Counted from the first letter of the stretch, positions 1-13,342 are shown. The stretch is 64,000 bases of DNA from Albula goreensis (GCA_022829145.1 CM040751.1:1928864-1992863); one strand, 5' to 3'. Translations and numbers: made by a program. The notes: generated by a model from the letters alone, not told the origin.

Positions 1-159
1 GAAACATCAACACGCATCTGTGCACATGTGGCTCAGAAAACCTTGTAAATATTACGTTAATCTTTTAAATCCATGGAAAGTGATCAAATAGTTAAGGCAA
101 GGAAAACATCTTCAAATTTTTCTTTTTTTTGAGTATATATACAAATTGCAGGCCATTAC

Positions 160-200
160 TTTTTTATTATATGGCAATGTCGTTGCCATATAATAAAAAA
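160..200. repeat. Perfect inverted repeat (18-bp arms, 5-nt loop)
   Basis: The arms at 160-177 and 183-200 are exact reverse complements, AT-rich at the outside with a TATGGCAA/TTGCCATA core around the loop. This could be the remnant of a small palindromic transposable element or a hairpin in the intron transcript. No target-site duplication was recognised. Confidence 0.85.
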
Positions 201-1453
201 AATTGTAGATTTTTAGTAATAAATTGACGTGCTTGCTAGGTTGTGCTCAACAACGGAAGTCATTCATAACAACTGCTGTCTGCCTGGGGTATGTGTAAGC
301 CTGTGTCCGTTTGGACGCAAACAGAAGAAGAATAAGGCATGTCATTATAATTCTCCCTGCAATTTCATCTTCAAATTGGCTCAGTTTTAGGGGAGTTTGA
401 ATTGCGCAGTAATATAAAACACAGTCCTTTCGCATCTTGCATTCATCCATTACATGGCTTTAGAAAGTCACAGAGTTAAGTATGGTTTCATTAAGAACCC
501 AAACGCTTGTAACACATACATGTCTGTGAGTGTGCATATTCACTGTGTATGTCAGTTTTGTGTATGTGTAGCGGCCATGCTGTGTCACTTACAGCAGTGA
601 ATCTCAAACTATGTCCTGGGGTGCGCCTGTGTGTGCTGGTCCTGGGGTCCCCCTGTTGATGCTGGTCTTGGGGTCCCCCCCCGTGTGTGCTGTTCTGGGG
701 TCCCCCGGTGTGCTCATTTTCGTTCCAGCTACGGCTGCAGCCCCTGAATTGTAACAAGCTCTTTATGGATCATACATTTTTTAGGCCTACATTGTATCAG
801 AGATTGTCATACACTTCACTTCAGCCACATAAACTATAATGCTGTAATTTCCTCATGCTCTAAAGCATAGCTTTCATTTAGAGAGTGGTCACATTTTTTT
901 CACTTAAAATTATAGACTGAAAGATAAATTGTGGAGTTCTGTTAGCGGAGGATGGCCACCTGGTCACTGAACTAAACCCTGTCTTAGATAATGAAGAATT
1001 TAATAGAAAAAAGTAAATGGCTGCCAGCGAAACCTGAAAAGTACACACACATAAATGTAATTATTGTAGAATTTATAAACATGGGCTCAGTAACCTTAAT
1101 TTAGCGAGACGTTTTCTGTAACAAATACCGGCATACACAGGACCCCCTCAGGATTGCATTTCTGGATCACTGACATAAAATCTCAGCGGCTCAAGGCCAC
1201 ACAAACCTTTATTTCACCTAAACCGTGACTGCAGAGATGTGGAATAAACCCCAGTCTTTTCACAGTGGAAGTTTGAGACACCAACGCACCCCTATTCTAT
1301 TACTGATAGTGATGTACCTCTATAACTGTGATGCTTCATTGCTGAGTATCACTGTGTAGCATCCTGATAATGTTTCATTGGAACGGTGCTCATCATTTAA
1401 AAACGTGACATGGCAGTATTGTTTCATTATTGTTGTGGTGCGTGTGCATCTTT

Positions 1454-1530
1454 GTCTGTCTGTGTGTCTGTCTGTCTGTGTGTGTGTGTGTGTGTGTGTG
1501 CGTGTGTGCGTGAGTGCGCGCATGCATGTG
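1454..1530. repeat. TG/TC microsatellite
   Basis: An interrupted TCTG/TG tract in an arhgap35 intron. Open frames across it on the - strand (His/Thr-rich) are repeat artefacts. Confidence 0.9.
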
Positions 1531-3909
1531 CAAATGTATGTTGAATTGTAATGTAATGAGTTTGTGCATGGGTTGAAATTGTATGTATGCAAGTACATGT
1601 ATGTGCTTATTTGCTGGCATGTGTGTGTATGTGTGTTTAATGTCACCGTGTGGTTCTTTGCTTTACATGGAGAGAAAGAAGGTGGTTCCTATTGACCAGT
1701 TTTCCCTTGAGGTTCTGTGATCTGAAAGGGCCCGCTTGCCGGGAGACACAGCACAATACCATTTACACCGGAGTCAACATTTCAATACACACTGCATTAC
1801 ATGGATTTAAGGAGAGAAGCAAATGAATGTCAGAGCTGTGTCAAGTCATTTACTGATACACATCTCATTTGAGAATGGAATTTAATGGGTTTCAAGAAAT
1901 GTTCTCAGCTCCTCAAATTTTACCCCTTATCTAATGCAGTGACTGCAAAAGGACCACATCTTGCTGAATGTGTAGTGACAGTTCCTCCCTCCTCCCTTTT
2001 CATAATTTACAGCAAAGGAATCCTCCATAGCAGAGCTGTACGAAGAGAGATCTTTTACTTTAACACAGACTGATGGGACCAGAAGTGTGGCTTTATTTAA
2101 GTCCTGATTGGTTGATGGTGTATTTGCCCAATCTGATGTTTCTGGGGTATAATCTGCATCTCTGGGGTCCCCTTCTCTCCCTGTGCTGCAGCAGGATGAC
2201 CCGTGTCTCTGGGGTCCTCCTTATGCCTGTCCAAAGGCCCCGCTGGTGTTCAGTGGGGACCTGCAGCTTACCCAGCATTAGTACTGAGAGACGGCGGCTT
2301 TCTGATCAGCACCATGTAGCATAACGGCTACAAAAGCAATTTGGATTTCTGGTCCCCAGTGAATAGTCTTGAATTTGGCCGAAAACCAGACACAGATTTC
2401 AGCCCCCGATGCAAATTGTGTCATCGGTGGGTTTTGTGTCGGGAAGGCAGGGCCGACTGAAAACTCTCCGCGTCGTGCGCAGGGAAGTAGCGTACTGCCG
2501 GGACCGGCATAGACCTGATTTTCCTTGTGGATCAGCAGTTTACATCAGACGTAATGTTTCCAATCTAACCAGCTGTGGCCGTTTATTGCACCCTAAGAGG
2601 GAAAGCATTCACTGAAGGTACATGGCCAGGGCACGCAGTCTGACTGGTTTGTTTATTTGTGTACATTGCTGGAGCTTTATCACCCCAGTATGTGGTGTTT
2701 CTGCTTTGTGGCACTCATGAGGAGGGGTAGCAGACTGGTTGTTTCCTGCCTCAGCACTTGAGTGGAGGAGGCCCGGAATGTTCTCTCTCCTTCCCCTTCT
2801 GGGGGCTTTCTTGCTTAATGGGAGCGGTAACAGGGCACTGGGGTGCCGTTACCTGTTTATTTTTCAGACTATGGGTGGAGCTCAGCTGCTAATTAAATAG
2901 ACTACTACAAGGCCCTCAGGGGTTACCCACCTGATGACAACTGCTGTGTCCTTATTGGCCAGACTACGCCGCAGTTTTTTGGCAGGTATTTTTTGTAGGC
3001 GGTCCGCTGGCTCTGAAACCTTCGGCCTTTGCCGGGGTCCCGATACTGTGAGGCCTGGGGATCCCTGACCCCCATCAGCTGAGCCCAAATTCCCTGGGGC
3101 GTCCCTGCATAAGCACCCTAAATGATCCCTCTACAGCGCAGCCTCTGTATATCACCTCGTCGGAATTCTCTGAATTCCTGCGTCTCCCAGTTTTGCTCTA
3201 AAGCTTCTCCACTTGCACCACCAGGAGAACATGTGCTGTATGTATGTGTGCACAGAGCCAAAAGGAGGAGGGGGAGCAGGGAGCAGGGATGCTGAATTCT
3301 GGTTTCCGTTTTTGTTACAGCGTAGTTTGTGGGCCGTGGGCGGGACCCTAATTAGGCAAATATTTATTGGGAGTTGGGGTAAAGCAGAATAACAACAGTG
3401 GGAGTGTATTGGGAGATGGAGGAGGGTAGGACCAAAGGCTGAACTGGGGAGCAGCTAGGTCGCTCACTAAATGACAGCCATACACCTTTCCTGTTGCGTG
3501 GTTCTTATCTTGCTGCACTTGGCCACCCAGGATTAGTCTCAGGGAAAAGAGTCATGGTATAGAGAGATTTTGGGTCTCCATTCTTATATCTGCAAATATT
3601 TGGCCATTAGATATAAATAGAATTTCTGTGGGATGTCTGTATACATGCTTGTAGGCGTGCGTACATGCGTGTGTGTGCATGCGTACGTGTGTGTGTCTGT
3701 GTGCGTGCATGCTCGTACATGTAAGTGCGCAAGTGAGTCTTTCCCTCCTCATGTGGATAGCATAATCCAAGAACAAGCACAGCCATGGTGGCTAAGGCCA
3801 GCCGGCTGCTGGTCGTGCCCCGCTCCTCCCCTCCATGGCTCTCGCCCCCTTTGCCCCACGGATGTGAAGGCTCTCCCTCTCACTGACCCCCTCTCTTGTG
3901 CCTTTTCAG

Positions 3910-4051
3910 AAAACGAGGCCCAAGCCCCGGCACTCCATATCCAAACCTCTAGAGAGCAACTACTTCGGGGTCCCCCTGGTCAACGTGGTGTCTCCGGAGA
4001 GGCCCATCCCGCTTTTCATCGACAAGTGCATCCGCTACATCGAGGCTACAG
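3910..4051 (+). CDS. arhgap35: arhgap35 exon: linker and start of RhoGAP domain
   Basis: This 142-nt exon follows a clear acceptor (pyrimidine tract, TTTTCAG at 3903-3909) and ends at donor GTAGGC (4052). It opens in phase 0 with a basic linker ([12 protein letters not shown]) and then enters the RhoGAP domain: SNYFGVPL followed by [20 protein letters not shown], the first helices of the fold. The last base is the first base of a glycine codon completed by the exon at 13343. In p190A the basic stretch just before the GAP domain belongs to a phospholipid- and phosphorylation-regulated segment (family knowledge). The match to ARHGAP35 is clear, but this exon alone is fairly similar to ARHGAP5. 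Later exons settle the identity. Confidence 0.96.
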
Positions 4052-5529
4052 GTAGGCCCTCGTCGTCACCGTTCTCCCCGTCCTTCTGTCCGTCCCTGAC
4101 CACGCCCATCTTTACATGACAAGAGGCTGTGTGGGGAGAGAGACAAAGACAGTGTATGGGGGCAGAAATGTCAGGGAGAGAAACTAAAGCAGTCATGTTT
4201 ACCTCAATGTCTGGCCTCTCCAGGTCACGTAAGTCCAAAGTAGGGAAGCCTTTTTTTCCATTTCCTTTGATACGGTTGAACGAGTGTGGACCAGACGCAA
4301 AGATTGGACCTCTGAGGTCCTTGCCCCTTCCCTTTCTTCCCTTCCTCCCTCCTTCCCTCCCTCTCTCTCTCAGCTGTGAGGAGCAGATGTCAGTCTGACA
4401 TTGTATGCGAAAGCATTTATTTCTGGCTTCCACCTTGTAATCCACAGCCGTGTTCTGATTGGTGGCCTCCGGTAGGATTTGCGCTGGGGTCAAACGAGTG
4501 AAGCTCCAAAGTCTAAGACCGGTCGATTGAGAATGAGGCCGCAACTGTCAGCAGTTGTTTCCTTCCGTCTCCTCTGGATTTTCTCTTGTGAAAGACACCT
4601 TTCAGTAACGTTGTTCTGAATCTACCTACCATCGGTAGCCATGTTGGTTCTGTTCATCTGGGGTTCCACCTTGTAATATAGCTACTCTAGTGGTTATATT
4701 GGTTTGGTGGGTGTGATATATATGCAGTGTGAACAGTTTCTTACTTAATGCCAGTGTCCTCTCCTCTTCATAATTAATATTGTATGTTTTTTTTTTGTTA
4801 TTTTTATGAATATGAAGATTATTTATGAGGTAGCTGCTTGCTCGTCTTGAGTAGTGGGGTAGACTCTGCCCTAAAAGTAGAAAAATAATTTCCACACAAT
4901 ATTTACATGTAAATTGTTGAAGGTGAATAGCGTTTGCAAGGAGTAGCTCTTCCTTGAAGACGGCACTGTGCGCTTCTGAGTGTCCACCATTGCTATTCGT
5001 CCCCGGCGTTAGCTACTCCACGGTCTTCAGTTAGAGAGCATTCTACACCTGTCCTGCCAACAGGTAGCTCCTTAGAGCTGAGCCCAGGAGTTCAGTGGGG
5101 AGAGGTACCCGCAGCCTGATGGGACACAGCTCACATGACCTTCATTGGGCCTCGTCTGTGGTCAAGCCTCCAATAAGAGATGCTACACTTTGAGTTACCG
5201 CCCCAAAGGTCACTGCTGATTGGATGCCTGGCAATTGGTTTCAGTCTCCTACCTCTGGGATCTGCTGGCCTGCTGCTTTTTGTGTGTGTCCGTGTGTGTG
5301 TGTGGGCTGGCACTTCTGCACATGTCTGTGTGTGTGAAACGCAGAGCAGTGTAGTGCCACAGGTGGAGTGTGGATGAGGGTGGGGGCCGCAGCTCTGTAG
5401 GGAGGTGTGCCAGTGCAGTAAAATGAGTGGGCAAAGTACACCATCCCAGGGACTGTTTCTCCTGTAAGCAAACACAATGGGAGAGACACGGCCAAGCAAA
5501 ATGCCCACTCATTGCATTTTGTTTAATGC

Positions 5530-5572
5530 TGTGTGTGTGTGTACCTGTGTGTACCTGTGTGTACCTTTGTGT

Positions 5573-5644
<72 letters not shown>
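5530..5644. repeat. (TG)n microsatellite with GTACCTGT interruptions
   Basis: Four GTACC-type interruptions are followed by an uninterrupted TG run of about 65 nt. The Cys/Val-rich open frames over it are artefacts of the dinucleotide repeat. Confidence 0.95.
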
Positions 5645-5646
<2 letters not shown>

Positions 5647-7089
5647 CACCATGACGCGCAAAAAAGGGAGATTGTCAGCAGCGTATTTACAATTAGCATG
5701 TTTCTACATTCTTCTGTAATCTCTGACCTGATTAAACCAACTTCCCTTTCAAGGATTAAAGTTTCACCCTCACCCCCCCTGCCCAACCCCGAGCCTCTTC
5801 CTCATATCTGTGAGCTGCAGGAATGTGAGTGTAACGTAACCGGGGCTGCGCCCCCCCTTCCCCCAGCCCCACCCCCATTCCTCATGCCCTGGCTGTGCAC
5901 CTGACTGCTGTGGATTACTTCGCTGTGCTTGCACTGTAATCTGTAGCCGCACACCTTCGCTGCTGCCAGGTGTCAGAGGGACAGCTAAACCCACAGGTTA
6001 CAACAGGGACACCTGGTGAGCACCTGCACATGCTCAGTAGACTGATGCCCCTTCTGTGTCCGTCTCCATCCTTTTGCTCCATTCCACATTGGTCACATAA
6101 GATGTCTTACACACCACAGAAACTCTTGCAACAGTCATCTGGCATTACCACTGATTGGCCCTAGGGGGCGCTATAGTAAAACGATGAACAAAGAAATAAA
6201 TATCACCTGTCCCGTTTAAGCTGCTGTCTGTGAATTGGTGCACATATGAGTTCTGTAAGGAAGTTGAATACATATACTGTTCCTCTAAGTGTCCTGTAAG
6301 GAACTGTGAAGCTCTAGCCAGTAGATTTTCATAAAATTAGGCTTTTTGTTGTTGTCCATGTCCTTCACTGGGGATATTTCAGGCAAGGGTTTAGTGTTTA
6401 GGGAGACAGAACTGCACTGATGGTTCCTAAAGGGGTGCACTGTGTTATTTGTGAAGGCTTACCTAAACACTGTTGCCCAAGTCTTTTAGAGAACCCTCTC
6501 GACGCAGACACGCTGGTGAAAATCCACTCCTCAAATATGTGACAGGTGCTGTGTTCAGATTCAGCTTCTGAACCTCTCCCCATTTAATCTCTCCCCTACT
6601 GTTCCCTCTCTCCCTCTTCCCTCGCTCCGCCTTTTCTGCCAGGATTCCTGCTCCCTCTGCTCTCTACCCTCCCGCTCACTTTTCCCCACTCACGCCCTTC
6701 CCCTCCACCTTTCTTTTTTTCGTCCTCCTGCTTTCTCTTTCTCTCCCGTTTCTCTGTTTTCCCTGCTCTATCCCCTTTCCCATTTGCTCTCCCTCCATCC
6801 TTTGTCACCGTGCCCTCGCTCTGACTCCTCCGCTTCCCTCTTCCTGTCTTCCCCTCAGCCCTCTACCTCCCTCACTGTCTCCCCCTTCCCCCTTTCGCTC
6901 TCCTTTTCCCTCTCTTTCTCCCGCTCCTTCTCTTCCTGTCCGCGTAGCTCCTGCGCTCTGCACAGAGCCAGCAGGATGCTGAGCCCGTTGCTGTAATTTT
7001 CTGCCTGATAGCTCCCTCATTGAGATCGATATCAAGAGCGCAGGAAATTAGAACAATCTTTTGGGCCCGGCTCTATTCTCCGCTTGTTG

Positions 7090-7240
7090 TGAGGAACACG
7101 GCACCGCAACAGCCCGGAGACAGATTCACAGATAACGCCGCGTGGCATGACTGGAACGCAGCCGCGGCGCCGCGGGACCGCGGCGCAGGGTCGCCGGGAG
7201 CGCGGCCGAGGTGCGGGCAGGCGCACGGGAGGCCCCGAGC
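7090..7240. promoter_or_regulatory. CpG-dense block inside arhgap35 intron (possible internal promoter or enhancer)
   Basis: About twenty CpG dinucleotides lie in roughly 150 bases, including GCCGCGGCGCCGCGG-type stretches, in an otherwise CpG-poor intron. The block is flanked upstream by CT-rich DNA and by an AT-containing stretch (about 7000-7060) that resembles conserved noncoding sequence. No initiation signal or open frame supports a first exon, so this is only a candidate. Confidence 0.3.
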
Positions 7241-10200
7241 CTTCAGTCACCTTCTCCTTTATGATGTCACAAACGTTCTTCATGAAGCAACAGGGGGACA
7301 CGGTGCCACACTTTTGCATCTCTTCTGGCTTTCATATAAATCTGTCTTCAGAGATTTGTTGCAAAGATCATGTACTTAATGACGTCCAGTGTGGCGTCTC
7401 TGCACAACTTGGCACACATTCATTTCCGATAGCTTATTTACACATCTTACCGCAAAAAACCGCTTGTCCCTCTCAGTTCGCAATCAAATCAATTGTCTAA
7501 CTGACAAAGAGCATTTCCCTTAAGTAGCATGTCGGAGTTCAGACAAGCACACGTTTAAAAGGGCCAGAAATCAATATCCAGGGGAAAAGGGGACAGAAAT
7601 CGATATCTGCACTTTTTCATTGTTATATTTTGCTTTGCCGAAGACCATGACCACAGCAGAAATATCATACCTGTAAAATAACGCTTTCAGGAGAGGTTAC
7701 TGAAATCAGTCTACCGCATTCCTGTTTTCTGCTGTATCCTTCCCCTCTTTTATGTGCAGGATAGCAAACATATATACTGTAATATACTGTATTATGTTCT
7801 TGTGTCCTGTTTCTTTTTCCCTTCCTGTGTTTCTCTTTCCCAGCCTTCTCTCTTCCTCTCGGTAAGAGCGTTAGCAGATAGTTTTTCGCTTCTCATCGCT
7901 GTTAATCTCCTCTAGATATGCGCCCCCGAGCTCCTCAGAGCAGGGAACTTGTTGCTGCATGTTCGGACATGTTGCCTTATTCATGTGGGCACAGAATGGC
8001 TGAGAAGGGGGAGCCAATGGCAGACCTGGCGCTGGTGGCCTTTGGAAATGGCCACAGTGGCTGACAGCCGCTTTGTCTCAGATTCTGCTCGGTGAAGTCT
8101 CCGCATCTCTGAGTCCTTGAACATGCCCAGCACAGTCCGCTCAGGAAGTGAGCACGCTCCTCTGCAGAGTGTGTGCGTGTGTGTGAGAACTCAGATTTAG
8201 TTGTAATGAGCTGAGCCAGAGTGAGTGTGTGGAGATTAGTGTAAATGGTGTCCTGTGCACTGCATTATGTTATTTGCATGATCTGCTCAACAGATGGCGG
8301 CTTTTATTTGATGTACTTCACAGTTATACAGCTGGATATTTACTGAGAAGCCAGGACACTAGACTGTCAAACTAACCATTATGCTCCAATGTCAACTGCT
8401 CAAAATGCAAAGGAAGTATGTGTGTAGCTATGGGACGGCCTGGACCCCCACCCAGTTACAATAAGTTATGTTTCCAGATATGATGGTTAAGTGCTGTTGG
8501 TATTGTTTGGGCAAAGACACCTTACTTGATTTGTCTCTATACGCCACAATTTTATATTTGTATTGAGACAAATCACACATGGTTTAATTGGAGATTCTCT
8601 GCTTTTATTGGAGGTTATGCTTTTAATACATTTTGTTTTCTCCATTTAGCCCCCCAAACTTTATGGATGTGTGAATGAACGTTGCACACATCCACACGAC
8701 CTGGAGTGTTGCGACTGCTGGTGGTCACACCAGGCCCACCTGGGTGTTCGTTGTAGGCTACACCTGTAATGCAGAGATAGGGATTCTGGGAATCTACCGG
8801 GGACATGACCCATCCCTGTAGTTCATACATTTCTCACAGTTGTTTTGAATTTCTTTGATTGGAGAAGCGTTTTCCAGAAGTGTTATGACATATTGTAGAC
8901 ATTCCATAAACATATGCGTGAGCGGCATGTTTTGGTATTTTTGTGTTAAGCTCTACTCTGTGTGCATGATCAGACAGAATGTGGGGGAGGGGGGGGGAGG
9001 TGCAGAGGTCGTTTTTTTTAAAGTTGAATTCTCACAGGAAGTTGGCTTGTTGAGTTTGTGCTAGCTATAGGGAGCGAATCAGGTTTAACTCCTCTGACAG
9101 AGAAAAGGCTGGGGTATTCTGTAATAACAGTGAGTGGGTGTGTAACCCTATGTCAGGAAATTTGCTTGTGTTAAGTATATTGAACATCTTAGTGAGTCAA
9201 GAGAATAGCAAACAGAATTTTTAATTGGGCCATTTGTTTGCAAGATATGGCCGTTTTGAAATCTGGCAGTTTGCTGAAAAAAAAACCCTTAAAAGGTTGT
9301 AAATTGCCTCAAAATTGGCATATGGAAACAATAAACGAGTCAATAATTTCTGAGGTGCAGACTCTTAATATTCATCTTGTCTGTTATTGTTAAAGCAAAG
9401 AAAATGCCAGAATGTTCACTTTAAAACATTTGTATTTTAGGTCTTCAATATACCACAAAACTAGCAAAATCCCTGACAGAGGGTTACAAAACTAGTCCAG
9501 ATTTTCACTCTTATGAGAGAGTGCTGCGCTGGTGTTAGTCTGGTCGGGGTCGGAAATGTCCTGACCCCAGAGGGTTTGAAGGAAGAGATGGCAGCGGCCG
9601 GGGCCGCTCTCGTTGTGTAACCGCCCCGGGGCTGGGTGCAGTGCCTCTCAGCTGTGGGATAAGGCCTGGGAAACTGCCCAAATCTGGCCCTGCCTGACCG
9701 ACGCCCCTCCCCTCCCCCTGCTCCCCTGGGCCGCGGGGGCTGTGGGTGGCTGTGGGGGCGCAGGCTTTGGTTTCTCGGCTCTCCGTTCCAACGCCACTGC
9801 TCATTACCCCTAACAGCCTTGGTTACGGAACACTTGAATAAAGTTATTGGATAGTTCCCACCATTTGTGCTTCAGTTGAATTTTAACGACTTTTTTCTTG
9901 CTTTTCCTCTACTACAAATATTAATTATTGAGTATTAATAGATTCAATTCAGTAGTGATACTAGCAAACAGGAAAGTTTGAGTAGTGGGTTTGGTCGCCA
10001 TGACCACTGTTAGGCTCAGCCAATCAGATAAGAGCCATATCATACGTTTTTGGCAGGAAAAATCGCCGACAGCTTGTCATCGGAGGGTTAGAGAGGCAAA
10101 AATATGTGCTCTTAGCCTGATTAAAGTATTGAGTACCTTAATCTTTGATTTATCATTTGATTAGACCTCACAACTTGCTGAAATCTGAAAACAGCCAAAA

Positions 10201-10514
10201 AGACGGGGGAAGTTCACTTAATTTCTGCCAGAACAGCAAAAGCACCTGTCTTGCAGTGAGTCATTCAGTGGTTTCATGTGAATGTTTTTTTTTTCATTTT
10301 CAGAAAGCTATGAGTACATACTTTATTTTCTTAATCTCACAACGGATCAAAGACATTACATACTTTGTGCCATTAGTGACCCAAGAGCTGACTTTTCCCC
10401 TCAAATAACCATTTATTTTATGGTCTCTATACCGGAAGACAGTCAGCCATTTTGTTGAAAGAAATGTGAATGTACTCGGTCTCCTCTGATTGGCTAGGCC
10501 TGAAAGGAAAGACC

Positions 10515-10558
10515 TACCTTCCCTTTAAAAGAAAATAGTTTCTTTTAAAGGGAAGGTA
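10515..10558. repeat. Perfect inverted repeat (20-bp arms, 4-nt loop)
   Basis: The arms at 10515-10534 and 10539-10558 are exact reverse complements around the loop ATAG (core CCCTTTAAAAGAAA). Transcribed, they would form a long stable hairpin in the arhgap35 intron. It could be a palindromic MITE core or a microRNA-like hairpin. Nothing else supports either reading. Confidence 0.85.
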
Positions 10559-11069
10559 CAAACAGGAAATGCAGTGCCTGGTTCCTGCTTGTAGGGCTCT
10601 ACTCGGTTTGTCCATCTAGCCATCAATATTGGATCTTGAGCTTAGAAGGTCTGCCAGCTTTTCCATTACCGTTTGCTGTGTGCAAACATAGTACGAACAC
10701 TGTATTCTCTTAATCTGCATGCAGAACCTTGGTCTTGTTCAGCTGTCAGTGAAGAGGCTTTAAGCACTGAGACATTCAAGTAGGATGTGGCATGAGAATC
10801 TTTGGGCCTGCAGCACTTTTACCAAATCTCTAGATAAAAACTTTTATAACGGTGGATTTTTATGAGCTATTCGTATAAGTCAATACGAATGACATTTTTA
10901 TGTAGTATGCTGAAAATTGATTTCATTTAGAATACTGGAACAGTGCTTTAACAGGATGAGCCACCCATCAGCACTAAGAGCTTATGTTGACTTTGTGTTC
11001 TAATGAGGCTAGTGAAGTTGATAGCAAGTTTTATCATTGCCTTGTGCAGTTGCTCACACAACTCCCCTA

Positions 11070-11385
11070 AAGAGCAGCGCAGACAGAGAGTAGGTTCTGT
11101 AAAGAGCAGATCTCAGGCAGACGAAGAGCAAATTCTGTAAAGAGCAGCGCAGACAGAGAGTAGGTTCCGTAAAGAGCAGCTCTCAGGCAGACGAAGAGCA
11201 TGTTCTGTAAAGAGCAGCTCTCAGGCAGACGAAGAGCAGGTTCTGTAAAGAGGAGATGTAAGGAAGACTAAGAGCAGGTTCTGTAAAGAGGAGATGTAAT
11301 GTGGACTAAGAGCAGGTTCTGTAAAGAGCAGCTGTAAGGCAGACTAAGAGCGGATTCTGTAAAGAGCAGCTCTCACGCAGAGGAG
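11070..11385. repeat. 38-bp minisatellite
   Basis: TTCTGTAAAGAGCAG recurs at 11095, 11133, 11165 (variant), 11203, 11241, 11279, 11317 and 11355. The period is 38 bp except for one 32-bp unit. Units differ mainly in the CTCAGGCAGACGAAGAGC half. Confidence 0.92.
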
Positions 11386-13342
11386 GAGCAGCTCCTGTTC
11401 CCCGCAAAAGTTCCTTAAAGAAGGAACCCTCCTTAGTGTGGATGGTTGAGTGGGGGGGCTCGTCATCTGCACATGTATGGATGTGAAGGGAGGGTCTGAG
11501 GGTCTTCTGGGCCACACCCCAATGAACGAAGTCCCATGTGCCACTTGGGCTAATCAGAACTCTATTCAGGAGATGTTTCAACTGTCTTCAATTCTCCAGT
11601 GGCTGTGCCAGACCCAATGTTTGTCAGTTAGATAGTGCAACAATACAAATTTCTGTTTGTTCTTAATTAATTCCTGCTCCTGTTTTTTCTTCTTTTTCCC
11701 CCAGAGGGAAAGAGAGAGCTTGAAATTGGTATTTTGTTAGTGCTGCCATGACCAGCGGACAGAAAGCGAATCACTCTAACCGAGCATGTTGCTGGTTGTG
11801 GTTATTTGTTGCAGCCTTCTCCTTGAGGCTCAACCAAACATACTTCCTGATGTTACCCAAACAAATACTCATTAATAGGAAACAGAGAGTGGCGATGCAT
11901 GGGAGTGCATAGCAGGAAGAGAAAAAACACCCCCTCATTTGCTTAGTAACTTTCCAAACATGACAGCCATGTCACATCTGTTATACTTACTGGATTATGC
12001 ATCGTGTCTATGGCCTAGATACTCACACTTTCACTGATGTCAGTCACTGTGCAGCGCTACTTTTTAAACTGCAGGATGTGATGTGTAGCTGGAACACCTC
12101 AGGGTGAGTCTGGTGGGTATGTGACTCCTCAAGCAAAAGGGTTAATGGTCCCTGGAACCTGGGCGGTGGCTCCTGAAACGCTGGCGCACTTCCAGTCTCT
12201 CCTGCACCAGGAGCACACTGCCCCCAGCATGCGTATAAAAGCTTTTCTGGATAATTGATCATCGGGGAGGGGGATCAATGCAGCCTGCCTTGACAGCAAG
12301 CCTCCTCATTTCCGTGAACAGCTTGGTGTCTTTTTCTCTATCGATGCCAAGCCCTCACCGACGCCCGTGGCTGAGTGAATCGAGGGGGGTGAGTGTGTTT
12401 TTTTGGGGCGGGGCAGGACGGGGGTAATGGAGGGGGTAGGGAGGCGGCGGTCACCTGCGGTTTTAGCCTCAGGCCTGTAAACGCAGCAGCCTGAGGTGCA
12501 GTCATGCCCCTGGCTCGGTGAGGTGGTCTGGGTGATTTCTAGCACGGAGCTTCGCGGTCACTTTGAACGCTGGACCCTCCTCCAGCATGCTGTTTTTGGT
12601 GTGAATCTCACCCCCTGTGGTTCCCATAACGGGCCCCGTTGTTAGTCACTAAATGAGCTATCTAACCCTGAGCACAGAGACCAGGCCATGCTGACCGTAA
12701 CCTTAATGTGTCAGTCACGTTACTAGGCAACTCTAACCTTATCTGCGTCGGGCACCTCCTACATCACCAGCACCCTTATCATCAGGGCCCACAAATATCA
12801 AAGCAACTAGGTCGCATTCAAAAATGCATTCATTTGGTTCGTAATAAAAGGCTTAGGTTGTGCAAGGTGTTAAGTGGATGGGTCTCTTTCACCTGCCCAT
12901 GGAAGGTCAGTGGAGCCAAATGCATTGACTTCTGTCAGAATGTGAAGTGTGGATACATGGGAAAAGTCAAATGAAATGCCGTGAACGTCCAATCAGGTGT
13001 GAACAAACCTATCCTGTGAGCGTATATGAAACGTGTGTGAAGGATGCATGCATGTCAAACATTCCAATGTCTGAATATTCTCTGAAATACCTAAAGAAAT
13101 GTGAAAAAACGTGTGCTGAACCTTGCCCTCACTATTGTTTGGTGCATAGTAGATTCAGTGTGTCGTCAAAGTATGTTCTCGTATGTTCGTACATTTTACC
13201 CTAGTTTGTCCTTGTACTGTATTTGTACGGTCTGTTACATAGTTGACTGCAACTGTATTCCAGTGTGTTCTCACTCTGAGCAGTCGTTATGTGCTAGCAT
13301 GTCGTAGGGGGTTCTCAAAGTGTCTCTCTCTCCTGTCCACAG

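Larger units (their letters stand above)
1..3909 (+). other. arhgap35 intron (3' part), no exon seen
   Basis: Noncoding sequence upstream of the first exon in the window. It holds a perfect 18-bp inverted repeat at 160-200, a TG/TC microsatellite at 1454-1530 and a TG-rich tract at 3640-3730. It ends in a pyrimidine tract and CAG at 3907-3909. I found no coding exon of the family in it. The short frames present have no recognisable product. Confidence 0.7.
4052..13342 (+). other. arhgap35 intron (9.3 kb)
   Basis: No exon seen. Contents: a (TG)n tract at 5530-5644, a pyrimidine-rich stretch at 6590-6950, a CpG-dense block at 7090-7240, an 11-bp inverted repeat (8528-8538 and 8566-8576), a perfect 20-bp inverted repeat at 10515-10558, and a 38-bp minisatellite at 11070-11385. 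The rest is unremarkable noncoding sequence. Confidence 0.85.

Noticed and set aside
3633..4544. Longer frames around the first arhgap35 exon on both strands (140 and 169 codons)
   Set aside because: They run across splice borders or opposite the exon; only the phase-0 reading of 3910-4051 fits the family.
5427..5904. Several overlapping frames rich in Cys and Val on the + strand
   Set aside because: They translate the (TG)n microsatellite; no homology or codon structure.
8528..8576. 11-bp inverted repeat as terminal inverted repeats of a transposon
   Set aside because: Arms are short and the enclosed sequence is only 27 bases; no duplication flanks it.
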